Positions 17,079-25,406 of a DNA stretch of 64,000 nucleotides are shown here, one piece after another. This stretch comes from Syntrophomonadaceae bacterium (lineage in GTDB: Bacteria; Bacillota; Syntrophomonadia; Syntrophomonadales; DTU052): positions 1 through 64,000 of the forward strand of contig JAAYDA010000029.1 in the NCBI GenBank assembly GCA_012729505.1. The letters run 5' to 3'. Below the pieces are notes generated by a model that saw only the letters and a list, made by a program, of their open reading frames with translations, searched no databases and was not told where the DNA came from. The position numbers and the translations under genes are program-made. The first letter of the stretch is position 1. Each line of letters opens with the position of its first letter.

Positions 17079-17954
17079 ATGCGTTACGAAGGAACTGTCT
17101 ATCGACCTCCCAGTGAGGCCAACAGTCTATTAATACAGTCCACCATCGGTTGTCATCATAATAAATGCACTTTTTGTGATATGTATAAGGACACCCGCTT
17201 TAGGCTGCGTCCCCTTGACGATATTCTCGAGGACATAAAAATGGCCCGCGACCATTATGGTCCCTGGATCAACTCCATGTTTTTACCTGATGGTAATACA
17301 ATTATAATGAAAACTGACGCTTTGGTACAGATTTTCGAGTACGCCCGGGCCATGTTCCCCCAGATGGAGCGAATAACAGTCTACGGATCTGCTCGTTTTG
17401 TCAACAAAAAATCTGTGGAGGATCTGAAAAGGTTAAAAGCTGCCGGCCTTAACCGCATCCATATGGGAATGGAAAGCGGTGATGATGTGACCCTGACCAG
17501 GGTCAAAAAAGGAACTCACGCTGAAGAAATCATCCAGGCCGGGCAAAAAGTTCGGGCAGCAGGCATTCAACTCAGCGAATATTATCTGGTGGGTATAGGC
17601 GGGCTTGAACGTACCACGGAACACGCTCGGGAAAGTGCCCGTGTGCTATCTGCAATAGCACCTGAATTCATTCGGATAAGGACTTTTGTCCCACTCCCCA
17701 ATACTCCCATTTATGAAAATTACCTTGACGGCAGCTTTCAGGTTCTCAGCCCCCATCAAGCCTTGGCCGAAATCAGAATTCTCATTGAAAATCTGGATGC
17801 CCCAGGCAGCTGGGTAGTAAGTGATCATGTATCCAACTACTGGAATGTTCACGGCCAGCTTCCCCAAGACAAAGAAGCCATGCTGGCTCAAATTGACCAT
17901 GCCCTGACTATACCGGAAAACCATTTCCGTCCCACCGATATCAGTAATCTGTAA
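17079..17954 (+). CDS. Radical SAM protein with C-x4-C-x2-C cluster motif
   Basis: This radical S-adenosylmethionine enzyme of about 291 residues binds a [4Fe-4S] cluster through GCHHNKCTFC. The spacing is C-x4-C-x2-C instead of the common C-x3-C-x2-C, a spacing known in one subgroup of Elp3/HemN-like radical SAM proteins. Further motifs are SMFLPDGNT, INRIHMG-like (NRIHMGMESGDD) and LVGIGGLERT. The reaction is unknown. I start it at the ATG at 17079, 6 nt after AGGAGG. A longer frame back to 17013 lacks support. It stands alone on the plus strand. Confidence 0.85.
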   Translation: MRYEGTVYRPPSEANSLLIQSTIGCHHNKCTFCDMYKDTRFRLRPLDDILEDIKMARDHYGPWINSMFLPDGNTIIMKTDALVQIFEYARAMFPQMERITVYGSARFVNKKSVEDLKRLKAAGLNRIHMGMESGDDVTLTRVKKGTHAEEIIQAGQKVRAAGIQLSEYYLVGIGGLERTTEHARESARVLSAIAPEFIRIRTFVPLPNTPIYENYLDGSFQVLSPHQALAEIRILIENLDAPGSWVVSDHVSNYWNVHGQLPQDKEAMLAQIDHALTIPENHFRPTDISNL

Positions 17955-18010
17955 GGCGTAAGGCGGGAGGAGTTAGGCGAAACGGGGAAGACGAAAACGC
18001 AGATAAAAGA
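17955..18010. repeat. Partial copy of a dispersed intergenic repeat
   Basis: Directly after the radical SAM stop codon the sequence GGCGTAAGGCGGGAGGAG and the nearby ACGCAGAT match, in reverse orientation, units of the repeat cluster at 31.8-32.3 kb (for example 32119-32150). The element appears non-coding and its function is unknown. Confidence 0.5.
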
Positions 18011-18093
18011 ACAAAAAGATCATAGAAAATCAACGTCAAAAACCTCAACACCACTACCTGGCACGAGGGGAAAAGCCCTGCACATCGTAAGGT

Positions 18094-18303
18094 GGCGGGG
18101 TGAATTCCAGCGGGAGCCGAATCTCTTAAGAGATTCGTGCTCCCCGCTTGGTTCGACGTGGAGCGTCGAACTTCCTCGTTGGGATGAGAACTGAGCAATC
18201 CTCCTGCGAAGGTGAGGACGGAAGGCAGCCGTGCGTCAGGACGTCGCGAGTCCGCCATTGAGCCAGGACAGCGAATTGGCGGTGTGCTGCCCGGCACCCC
18301 GCC
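18094..18303. ncRNA. Large multibranched structured element, possibly a HEARO/omega-RNA-like RNA
   Basis: A perfect 9-bp helix (18094-18102 with 18295-18303) closes about 210 bases that can fold almost completely. There is a long hairpin 18110-18147 centred on a 20-base palindrome and a perfect 8-bp hairpin 18151-18171. A domain closed by TTCC/GGAA (18172-18175 with 18220-18223) contains TCCTC/GAGGA. A further domain is closed by GGCAGC/GCTGCC (18224-18229 with 18286-18291) with inner hairpins. The region is more GC-rich than its surroundings and has no ribosome binding site or gene. Size, layout and the segment GAGCAATCCTCCTGC remind me of HEARO (IscB omega) RNAs on the plus strand, but no IscB gene is adjacent. 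Strand and identity are unproven. Confidence 0.5.
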
Positions 18304-18306
18304 TGC

Positions 18307-18732
18307 CTACTTCCCGTTTGCCGTTTCCAGTCCGGGAGGAACCAAAAATACCTGTTCCCCATCTTCTTTGAGATAATTGCTTACCATCCAAAAGGCCGAG
18401 CGGCTCAGCCGGGTATCGTTTTCCCAGCGAAAAGTCACATAAGGTGTGTCCCCTGTAAAGCTCAGGAGGGTCTTCTCATCCAGCCTGAGCTCCTGTTCAT
18501 CATGGAAAGTAAACACAAAAACTCCGTCTACAATGGTGGCATCCACCGCTGTAAAAGGAACATCATCCACCAGGACCGGATAAGTTTCTTTTTCCAACTG
18601 AATATAGAACCCGCCGATCGGGTCCTTTTCCAAATGAGTTGCGAACAAATTAACAATAGGCTTGCGAAACATTTCCCGATCATCCGCATACCACTTGCCA
18701 TCATTTTTTATTCTGATCTCTTGAACTGACAC
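18307..18732 (-). CDS. DUF1285-like protein
   Basis: This 141-residue protein resembles the DUF1285 family in its N-terminal pattern: a strand with GKWYADDREMFRKPIVNLF, then a middle block PVLVDDVPFTAVDA. Family function is unknown. It starts with GTG (18732) after a run of six G. No membrane segment or signal is visible, so it should be cytoplasmic. It lies 54 bp downstream of the PLP acyltransferase gene on the same strand and ends 3 bp from the structured element at 18.1-18.3 kb. Confidence 0.7.
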   Translation of the reverse strand: MSVQEIRIKNDGKWYADDREMFRKPIVNLFATHLEKDPIGGFYIQLEKETYPVLVDDVPFTAVDATIVDGVFVFTFHDEQELRLDEKTLLSFTGDTPYVTFRWENDTRLSRSAFWMVSNYLKEDGEQVFLVPPGLETANGK

Positions 18733-18786
18733 CGGAATACCCCCCAGAAGCTTGTTGCTAAGTCTATATTACCAGAATCTGTCCCT

Positions 18787-20034
18787 TTATATCACCCCGT
18801 ATTCGCGTCCTACGATATCGAGAACATCTAATACCTGATCAAGCTGATCCCTGGTGTGCTGAGCCATCAGACTAATTCTGACCCGGGACAGCTTTTTGGA
18901 TACTGCCGGATATACTACCGGATTAACGTAGATGTTCGCCTCATGGCAGCGGCGGCAAATCTCTTTGACCTTCAAATCATCCCCAATGATGATGGGGAAT
19001 ATTGCAGTTTCTGCATTTCCTGTGTTAAAGCCCATGGTGAGCAGTGCTTTTCTAAAATAGTTGATATTATTCCATAGCTTTTCACGCAATTCCGGTTCCT
19101 CTTCGATTACCTTCAGGGCCTCCCGTAAAGAACCTGCAACCTGAGGAGCCATGGCCGTGGAAAAAATATAGTGACGAGAATAATAACGAATATATTCCAC
19201 CAAAGCTTTACTGGATGCAATGAAACCTCCTACTCCGCCTAATCCCTTGGAAAGAGTTCCCGCAACAATATCTACTTTCCCCTCCAAGTTAAAATGCTCA
19301 GGAGTTCCCCGCCCATTTTCCCCTAATACTCCGGTAGCATGTGCCTCATCAATCATGACATAGGCCCCGTAATGATGGCTAAGCTCCACAATTCTATCAA
19401 GACGGGCAATATCCCCGTCCATGGAATAGACGCCATCCACCACCACCAGACGAGTACGGTATTTATCTTGAGATCTTTTTAATGCTCTTTCCAGGGAAGC
19501 CATGTCATTGTGACTAAAATAGCGAATGTTAGTGCTTTGGCAACCGTCTACTATGGAGGCATGAACCAACATATCCAAGATGGCACAATCCTCCTTCTGA
19601 AGCAGAGAGATCAGTGTTCCGGCATTGGAACCAAATCCCGAGGTGTATATGATGGCGGATTCGCAACCTTTAAACCGGGCAATATCCTCCTCCAGGCCCA
19701 CGTGCAAGTCAGTAGTTCCTCCCAGCAAAGGTACGCTGCCTGCCCCCGCACCATACTTGTCAAGAGCATCCCGGCCCGCTTTTATCACCCGGGGGTGATG
19801 AGTCAGGTTCAGATAATCGTTTGATGCCAGATAAATCATATCTCTGATCTGACCGGTATAGGGATCAACTACTTTCATCACCGGAGTTGAACCGGTAAGT
19901 GATACCCGACGATACTGGAGATGATGCCTCTCCCGCAAGTCTGACATAAATTCCGCAAAGATCTGGGCTCGTTCCATTATGTCTTTGCCCTCAATAGAGG
20001 CAAAATCTGCCTGACTATATAGTCTCGAATCCAT
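18787..20034 (-). CDS. Alpha-oxoamine synthase (8-amino-7-oxononanoate synthase / 2-amino-3-ketobutyrate CoA ligase type)
   Basis: This PLP-dependent enzyme of about 415 residues condenses an amino acid with an acyl-CoA. Motifs include YLASNDYLNLTHHPRV, GAGSVPLLGGTTDLH, VDGVYSMDGD, DEAHATGVLG and the PLP lysine in AGTLSKGLGGVGG. Possible products are 8-amino-7-oxononanoate (biotin), 2-amino-3-ketobutyrate (threonine breakdown) or a sphingoid-like base. No biotin or tdh genes lie nearby to decide. The start at 20034 is chosen because AAGGAGG lies 8 nt upstream; an ATG 21 nt earlier overlaps that site. The N-terminal extension of about 50 residues is longer than in typical BioF. Confidence 0.88.
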   Translation of the reverse strand: MDSRLYSQADFASIEGKDIMERAQIFAEFMSDLRERHHLQYRRVSLTGSTPVMKVVDPYTGQIRDMIYLASNDYLNLTHHPRVIKAGRDALDKYGAGAGSVPLLGGTTDLHVGLEEDIARFKGCESAIIYTSGFGSNAGTLISLLQKEDCAILDMLVHASIVDGCQSTNIRYFSHNDMASLERALKRSQDKYRTRLVVVDGVYSMDGDIARLDRIVELSHHYGAYVMIDEAHATGVLGENGRGTPEHFNLEGKVDIVAGTLSKGLGGVGGFIASSKALVEYIRYYSRHYIFSTAMAPQVAGSLREALKVIEEEPELREKLWNNINYFRKALLTMGFNTGNAETAIFPIIIGDDLKVKEICRRCHEANIYVNPVVYPAVSKKLSRVRISLMAQHTRDQLDQVLDVLDIVGREYGVI

Positions 20035-20130
20035 TAATGAGTCCTCCTTGTGCACAATTTTGTGTTCTTGATCGTCTCTATTGTATACAATCTAACGGCT
20101 TTGTAAACCCTGTATATCCCCCTGCTGAAA

Positions 20131-20173
20131 AACGAAAACAGGGCATACCCTTTAATTGAGATACGCCCTGTTT
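20131..20173 (-). terminator. Terminator of the hdr-flx operon
   Basis: A 9-bp stem (20136-20144 with 20165-20173) with a 20-base loop is followed on the minus strand by a T run (complement of 20129-20132 and neighbours). It lies about 55 bp beyond the stop of the last operon gene, flxA, and before the next minus-strand gene. Confidence 0.65.
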
Positions 20174-20228
20174 ATTGTTTCCCATTGTTTAACAGACCTG
20201 TGATTAAGCCATCTTGTTGAGGATTATT

Positions 20229-21089
20229 CTACCACTCCGGAGGAAGCTTTTTGAGTTGGGCCAGGTTAAAAACCGGTCCGTCAAGACAGATGTATTCGCT
20301 ACCAATATTGCAGCGGCCACACTTGCCTATCCCGCATTTCATCCTCATCTCCAGGGTAGTGATGACCTGTTCATCTGTATAGCCCATCTTCTCCAGAGCC
20401 TGAAGCACAAATTTAATCATAATGGGAGGACCACAGGTAACCGCAATCCTTCCCTGAGGGGACGGATTGATCTCTTCCAGGTAGGCCGGACAAAAGCCCA
20501 CATTACCCGCCCACTGATCTTCAGCATTGTCAATAGTCGTATATACTTCACAATTGGGTACCTGGGGCCACTCTTCAAACAATTCTCTCTTAAAACAAAG
20601 ATCATCATAACTCCGGGCACCGTAAATGATTTGAATCTTGCCGTAATCCTCACGATGTTTGAAGCAGTATTTAATAAAAGAACGCAGCGGCGCAAGACCA
20701 ATACCTCCGCCAATAAACAGCATATCCTTACCTTTGCATTCCTCTACCGGGAAGCCGTTGCCGTATGGGCCTCTAACCCCCAGGGTCTGCCCAACCTCGA
20801 TTTCGTGGAGAGCATCAGTTAACAGCCCCACCCTTTTAATGGCGAACTGCAAATGATCATCATCCTGCCAGGAAACCGAAAACATACCTTCTCCAATGGC
20901 CACATGTGAAACCATGGCCAGCTGGCCCGGCATGACCTTGAAGGGAATGCCATTTTCGCCGACCACATAGAAAGTCTTTACATCAGAGGTTTCATCCACA
21001 ATTTTTTGAACTTTAACCATGGTTGGAACCAGAGGATTAGTCTGACCATGATCTTTACAACTACATTCGTGGTTATGATCATGCATCAA
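20229..21089 (-). CDS. flxA: FlxA: FAD/NAD(P)-binding 2Fe-2S oxidoreductase subunit
   Basis: This 286-residue protein belongs to the ferredoxin-NAD(P) reductase/AsrB/PyrK family. An FAD-binding barrel (GQLAMVSH, GPYGNGFPVE) is followed by the NAD(P)-binding fold (LFIGGGIGLAPLRSFI, VTCGPPIMI) and a C-terminal [2Fe-2S] site CGIGKCGRCNIGSEYIC. An unusual His/Cys-rich N-terminus (HDHNHECSCKDHG) may bind metal. In FlxABCD-HdrABC complexes, known from Desulfovibrio, this subunit is the NAD(P)H entry or exit point. It is the last gene of the operon and overlaps flxB by 11 bp. Confidence 0.9.
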   Translation of the reverse strand: MMHDHNHECSCKDHGQTNPLVPTMVKVQKIVDETSDVKTFYVVGENGIPFKVMPGQLAMVSHVAIGEGMFSVSWQDDDHLQFAIKRVGLLTDALHEIEVGQTLGVRGPYGNGFPVEECKGKDMLFIGGGIGLAPLRSFIKYCFKHREDYGKIQIIYGARSYDDLCFKRELFEEWPQVPNCEVYTTIDNAEDQWAGNVGFCPAYLEEINPSPQGRIAVTCGPPIMIKFVLQALEKMGYTDEQVITTLEMRMKCGIGKCGRCNIGSEYICLDGPVFNLAQLKKLPPEW

Positions 21090-22095
21090 GCTTCACCTCC
21101 TTAACTTTCTCAATAACTTCAATAATGTTGACCCCATTGGGGCATAGGATTACACATCGCCCACATCCTGTACACAGGTTGGCGCCATAACGTTCATTAA
21201 AAAATTGCAGCTTATGCAAAAAACGGTTGCGGTATCTCTCTTTTTTATAGTCACGGGGATTATGACCGCCGGCCATCATAGTATATTCCCGATACATGCA
21301 GGAATCCCAACAGCGAAAACGATTGCCCGCTTCTCCCCGATTGCTGACCTGGATGTCGAAACAGTAGCAGCTGGGACATACATAGGTACAGATTCCGCAG
21401 TTCATACAGCGAGAGGACAGATCATCCCATACCGGATGTTCAAACATTTCCGCCAGTTTCTCACTCACCCCGGTCATATCCACCTTTCGGCTCTGGGGTT
21501 CTGCCTGGGGCAGAGTTACATCACGCTCTTCCATCAAAGCCGCTATTTTAGCCGTAAGCTCTTCTCCGCGTGAGGTCTTGGCTTCCCAGGCATAATCCTG
21601 GTTTTCCAGCTCATGGATCAAGACGTCGGCCGCCGGATTGATCCGGTCCGCTCCCATTCCTTCACAGAAACAAGCCGGACCCGGCTTATAACAAGCCTGA
21701 GCAATAATGGTAAGGTCCTGGCGGCGTGCCTTATAATACTCATCTTCAAAGCCCATGGTCAAAAAGGCCATATCCAAATTTTCCAGCGCCTTCAGGTCAC
21801 AGGCTTTAATCCCGAATATTATCCGGGCCCCCTCCCGGACCTGAACTTCAGTGATTTCCACATCCTGCTTGCTGGTTTTGAACTTGTACATAGGTTCCGT
21901 CTGGGGAATTACTACGTTTTTAGGAGACAAGTAGGTGTTGAGCAGATCCAGGGCCAGCTCATCTGCGGGGTTATCGGCCCATTGGAAATATCCGCTGATG
22001 TCATCACGAAGCATGGGCACATAAACTTCAGCATCGTTAGCCATAATGTTCAGCGCCTCTCTCAATTTATCCAACGGTAATACTTTCATAGCCAC
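21079..22095 (-). CDS. flxB: FlxB: AsrA-like two-[4Fe-4S] subunit
   Basis: This 338-residue soluble protein resembles subunit A of anaerobic sulfite reductase. The N-terminal half contains FGIKACDLKAL. The C-terminal half carries two ferredoxin-type cluster motifs, CMNCGICTYVCPSC (about residue 235) and CTGCGRCVILCP (about residue 312). Between them lie further cysteines (RCWDSCMY). In the Flx complex it is thought to pass electrons between FlxA and FlxC/FlxD. The gene overlaps flxA and follows flxC by 6 bp. Confidence 0.88.
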   Translation of the reverse strand: MAMKVLPLDKLREALNIMANDAEVYVPMLRDDISGYFQWADNPADELALDLLNTYLSPKNVVIPQTEPMYKFKTSKQDVEITEVQVREGARIIFGIKACDLKALENLDMAFLTMGFEDEYYKARRQDLTIIAQACYKPGPACFCEGMGADRINPAADVLIHELENQDYAWEAKTSRGEELTAKIAALMEERDVTLPQAEPQSRKVDMTGVSEKLAEMFEHPVWDDLSSRCMNCGICTYVCPSCYCFDIQVSNRGEAGNRFRCWDSCMYREYTMMAGGHNPRDYKKERYRNRFLHKLQFFNERYGANLCTGCGRCVILCPNGVNIIEVIEKVKEVKLDA

Positions 22096-22101
22096 ACCCC
22101 C

Positions 22102-23004
22102 CTACATAAACTCGTCCGGGTCATCAACACGATAACGGCTGAGGGGAGGAATGGCATCATCCTCAAGGCTCAACCCGGCTTGATAAGGCCCGAAGAGTTC
22201 ATCTACGTCTTTAACCAGCTTGCGATTCAGAAGCATAAGAGGAATGCCCACCGGACACACTCTTTCACACTCGCCACACTCAACACAGCGACCGGCCACA
22301 TGAGTGGCTCGAATAATGTGGTATAACATATTGTTCACAGTATCGGTGGAACGCCCCACCCATTGGGGCTTAGATTCATCAAAAATACAGGTGCGGCAGT
22401 TGCAGGCCACACAAGCATTGCGGCAGGCATAACACCTGATACATTTGCTAAGCTCCTGGGCGAAGAAATTGTACCGTTCATCCGGAGTCATTTTCTCGAT
22501 TTCTTCCACAGAGGCAAATCGCTCATTACTTGGTTCAACCTTTTGCAAATCACCTATTATTTCATCATAAATAAACGGATTAGGATTTTGGCACACCTGG
22601 CACTTGGCCGCTATTTCGGCTGCCGGAGCCTTGCCAAAACCTGATGCGGCCCGGGCATATTCGTTTGGATCCTTCATTCCCGGACAATTAATACCGATAA
22701 TGTGCAGCCGTTCCCGGGGTATTACCCGATCTTGAATCATTCTGATAATGCCGCGGACATCACACCCTTTGGCAAATATAGCAACCTTGTCGGTTCCATC
22801 ACGATAGTCGGTCAAAAGAGCCGCTATTTCATGAATGCAGTATTCGTCTATTATTAGCCGATCAACCTCGGCCAGTTCTGTGATGGCGGTAGGAGCGCTG
22901 GCGTAAGGCTCATCACCTTTCTCCCACCCCAAGACTACGGACACCGTCCCGTCCGCAAGGAGACGTTTAGCTATTTCTCTGGCTTTATTAGTGAAATCAT
23001 TCAT
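22102..23004 (-). CDS. flxC: FlxC: [4Fe-4S] ferredoxin-type subunit
   Basis: This 300-residue iron-sulfur protein has an N-terminal half (IFAKGCDVRGIIRMIQDRV, IGINCPGM) resembling the FrhB/CobF420-type cluster-binding fold. Two ferredoxin-like motifs follow, CIRCYACRNACVACNC (about residue 187) and CVECGECERVCP (about residue 240). The pair CQVCQNPNP adds further ligands. It overlaps the end of flxD by 8 bp, so all Flx genes are translationally coupled. The role is electron transfer within the Flx module. Confidence 0.88.
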   Translation of the reverse strand: MNDFTNKAREIAKRLLADGTVSVVLGWEKGDEPYASAPTAITELAEVDRLIIDEYCIHEIAALLTDYRDGTDKVAIFAKGCDVRGIIRMIQDRVIPRERLHIIGINCPGMKDPNEYARAASGFGKAPAAEIAAKCQVCQNPNPFIYDEIIGDLQKVEPSNERFASVEEIEKMTPDERYNFFAQELSKCIRCYACRNACVACNCRTCIFDESKPQWVGRSTDTVNNMLYHIIRATHVAGRCVECGECERVCPVGIPLMLLNRKLVKDVDELFGPYQAGLSLEDDAIPPLSRYRVDDPDEFM

Positions 23005-23434
23005 GCTCTTCCCTCAGCTTTCGGTTGGGACCAACCTTTTTTACTTCGTCTACCACGTGGGTCATCACGTCAGCAAATTTCTGACCCTCGGAGCCGGATA
23101 TCCAGGCCATCTGGTAGCGTTCCGGTTCAATTCCCAAATACTGCAGGAAACTTTTCATCATAGTATGCCTCCGCCGGGAATAATAATTGCCACTACCATA
23201 GTGGCATTCTCCCGGGTGTCAACCGGAGACAAGGACACCGTCTGCACCCGACTTAAAGGCCCGCAATACAAAAAGCGGATCTATTCGTCCGGAACAGGGC
23301 ACTCTAATAATCCTTACGTTGGGAGGGTATTGCAGCCGGTTGCTTCCAGCCAAATCTGCCCCCGCATAAGAACACCAGTTGCAAGCAAAGGCTACTATCT
23401 TAGGGGTCCAAGCTTTAGTTGCCTCTACAGACAT
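22997..23434 (-). CDS. FlxD/MvhD selenoprotein, iron-sulfur subunit linking Flx to HdrA
   Basis: Read through an in-frame TGA (23219-23221), the gene encodes 145 residues, the normal MvhD length. The N-terminal part has [18 protein letters not shown] and [10 protein letters not shown]. The TGA is residue 72 and lies in [18 protein letters not shown], where most relatives have Cys in a conserved GCHPGxCHY block. The following 73 codons match the rest of the family ([24 protein letters not shown]) and end at TGA 22997-22999. A SECIS-like stem-loop begins 3 nt after the codon. Methanococcal VhuD is a known selenoprotein at this type of site. MvhD passes electrons to HdrA. Stopping at the TGA would leave only 71 residues and lose the cluster-binding half. 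It overlaps hdrA by 10 bp and flxC by 8 bp. Confidence 0.9.
23174..23215 (-). promoter_or_regulatory. Putative bacterial SECIS element of flxD/mvhD
   Basis: On the minus strand, 3 nt after the TGA, an outer helix CCGGGA/TCCCGG (23210-23215 with 23174-23179) encloses a perfect 7-bp stem GCCACTA/TAGTGGC (23199-23205 with 23189-23195) with loop TGG. The distance of the apical stem from the TGA and a G in the small apical loop fit bacterial SECIS rules. Confidence 0.8.
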
Positions 23435-25404
23435 AGTGCATCCACCTCCGCTACTATTTGATCGCCGGTGTAGCCATCCAGGTCAAGTGCACAGGGTCGG
23501 CATGCGGCCACACAGGCGCCACAGCCCTGACACAGACCTTTATTGATGTGAGCCACCTGTCGTTCAACTACCTGACCGTGAGCTCTCTCTTTTTTAGGTA
23601 TCATACTTATGGCCTGATAAGGGCACACCGGTACACAGAATTCACATCCGGTACATTTGCTCTGGTCCACGTTTGCCACCATTGGCTCAGTGGCCAGTTC
23701 GGATTTATTCAGCAAGGCCGCTACTTTCACTGCAGCACCGCTGGCCTGGGCCACCGTGTCCGGAATATCCCGGGGGCCCTGGCACGCACCGGCCAGAAAT
23801 ACTCCGGCGGTAAATGTTTCCATGGGCTGAAGTTTGGGATGGGCTTCCTGATAAAAGCCGTCCTTATCAACTGAAAACCCTACGATCTTGGCTATTTCCG
23901 CCGAACCTGCCGACGGAACCATGGCCGTAGCCAGGACAACCAGATCAACTTCAACCTCGATTGGTTTGCCCAGAAGAGTATCCTCACTCTTGATTACTAA
24001 ACGGTCACCACGAGGATAGATCTTGCTGACCCGTCCTCTTATATACTGGGCGCCCTGGTCCACTGACCGCAGATAAAACTCCTCATATCCTTTGCCGGCA
24101 GTACGAACATCCATATAGAATACATATGCCTGGCCATCGGGAATCTTCTCCATAACCTGACTGGCATGCTTGGCTGTGTACATACAACAGGTACGGGAGC
24201 AATAGCTCTTGCCTTTGGTATCATCCCGAGATCCTACACATTTAATAAATGCTACATCCTGCGGAATTTTACCGTCAGACGGCCGTTTGATCTTCCCTCC
24301 GGTAGGACCGGAAGCATTGACCATACGCTCAAAATGCAGACCGGAAATAACGTCAGGATACCTTCCGTATCCGTATTCTCCATAAGCCTCTTCCCACGGG
24401 AACAGATCATATCCGGTAGCCATAACTATGGCGCCCACTTCCTCCTGAAACACTCGGTCCTGATCATCATATCGGATCGCTTTAACCGGACAGATTTTTT
24501 CACAAACCCCGCATTTGCCGTTTATCAGCTTCCGGCAATTAGCAGCATCAATAACAGGCTTGTTGGGAACCGCCTGGGCAAAAGGCTTGTATATAGCCGG
24601 ACGAATTCCTAAACCCAAATCAAATTCGCTTTTTACTTTTTCAGGACACTTGGTTTCACAAAGCCCGCAACCGGTACAATCATCATGATCCACATATTTG
24701 GCTTTTTCACGAATAGTGACCGTAAAGTTACCAATATATCCGGTTACTCTTTCTACCTCGGAATAGCTGTATAGTGTAATATTAGGATGCTGTGCCACAG
24801 CAACCATCTTGGGGGTGCTTATTCAAGCCGAGCAATCCATGGTGGGAAAGGTCTTATCCAACTGAGCCATCTTCCCTCCGATGGTTGTGCTCCTTTCTAC
24901 CAAGATTACCTGATGGCCGGTTTCGGCAATATCAATGGCGGCTTGCATTCCTGCAATTCCCCCGCCTATCACCAAAGCCTTCTTAGTAACCGGTATGGTT
25001 GTAACCTGAAGTGGTTTGTTGCGCTCCACTTTAGCAACCGCCATACGAATCAAATCGATGGCTTTTTGAGTCGCCTCATCCTTGTTCGAGTGAACCCATG
25101 ATACCTGTTCGCGAATATTAACCATTTCGAACATGTACGGGTTTAATCCCGCGCCGGACATGGCTTTGCGGAAAGTGTTCTCATGCATACGCGGCGAACA
25201 CGAGGCCACAATAACCCGGTTCAGATTATGCTCTTCGGCAGCTTTCTTGATCTGCTCCTGTCCGGGATCAGAACACATATATTTATAAGAAGTTGAGAAA
25301 ACAACCGAAGGCATCACACTTGCTACCTCGGCTACCCGGTCAACATCAACCGTGGAAGCAATGTTGGTTCCACAACCACAGACAAATACCCCTATCCTTT
25401 TCAC
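23425..25404 (-). CDS. hdrA: HdrA selenoprotein, flavin-containing heterodisulfide reductase-like subunit
   Basis: With TGA 24823-24825 read as selenocysteine (residue 194), the frame gives 659 residues, the normal HdrA length. Residues 1-110 form the HdrA N-terminal domain ([21 protein letters not shown]). The FAD-binding motif is [11 protein letters not shown] (about 146-156). The Sec lies in TMDCSA-U-ISTPKM, where relatives have CSACI. Four ferredoxin-type sites follow, at about residues 243 ([11 protein letters not shown]), 290 ([16 protein letters not shown]), 590-600 ([11 protein letters not shown]) and 630 ([11 protein letters not shown]). The FAD is the bifurcation site in characterised Hdr complexes, and methanococcal HdrA has Sec at this place. 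A SECIS-like hairpin follows 17 nt after the TGA. It starts 2 bp after hdrB and overlaps flxD by 10 bp. Confidence 0.92.
24785..24805 (-). promoter_or_regulatory. Putative bacterial SECIS element of hdrA
   Basis: On the minus strand, 17 nt after the TGA, a stem TGCTGT/ACAGCA (24797-24802 with 24788-24793) with the three-base loop GGC is extended by a G-G/C-C pair beyond one mismatch. Spacing from the TGA and a G-rich three-base loop resemble the hairpin after the flxD TGA. Confidence 0.7.
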
Positions 25405-25406
25405 CT

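Noticed and set aside
18094-18303. Retron msr-msd region or coding sequence on the minus strand
   Set aside because: No reverse transcriptase is nearby, and the open minus-strand frames in this GC-rich stretch lack ribosome binding sites and resemble no family.
23219-25404. hdrA and flxD as frameshifted or nonsense-mutated pseudogenes, or as separately encoded short subunits
   Set aside because: Both interruptions are single TGA codons with no shift of frame. Both are exactly at conserved cysteines, both are followed by hairpins, and the flanking protein sequence is fully conserved. Selenocysteine explains all of this better.
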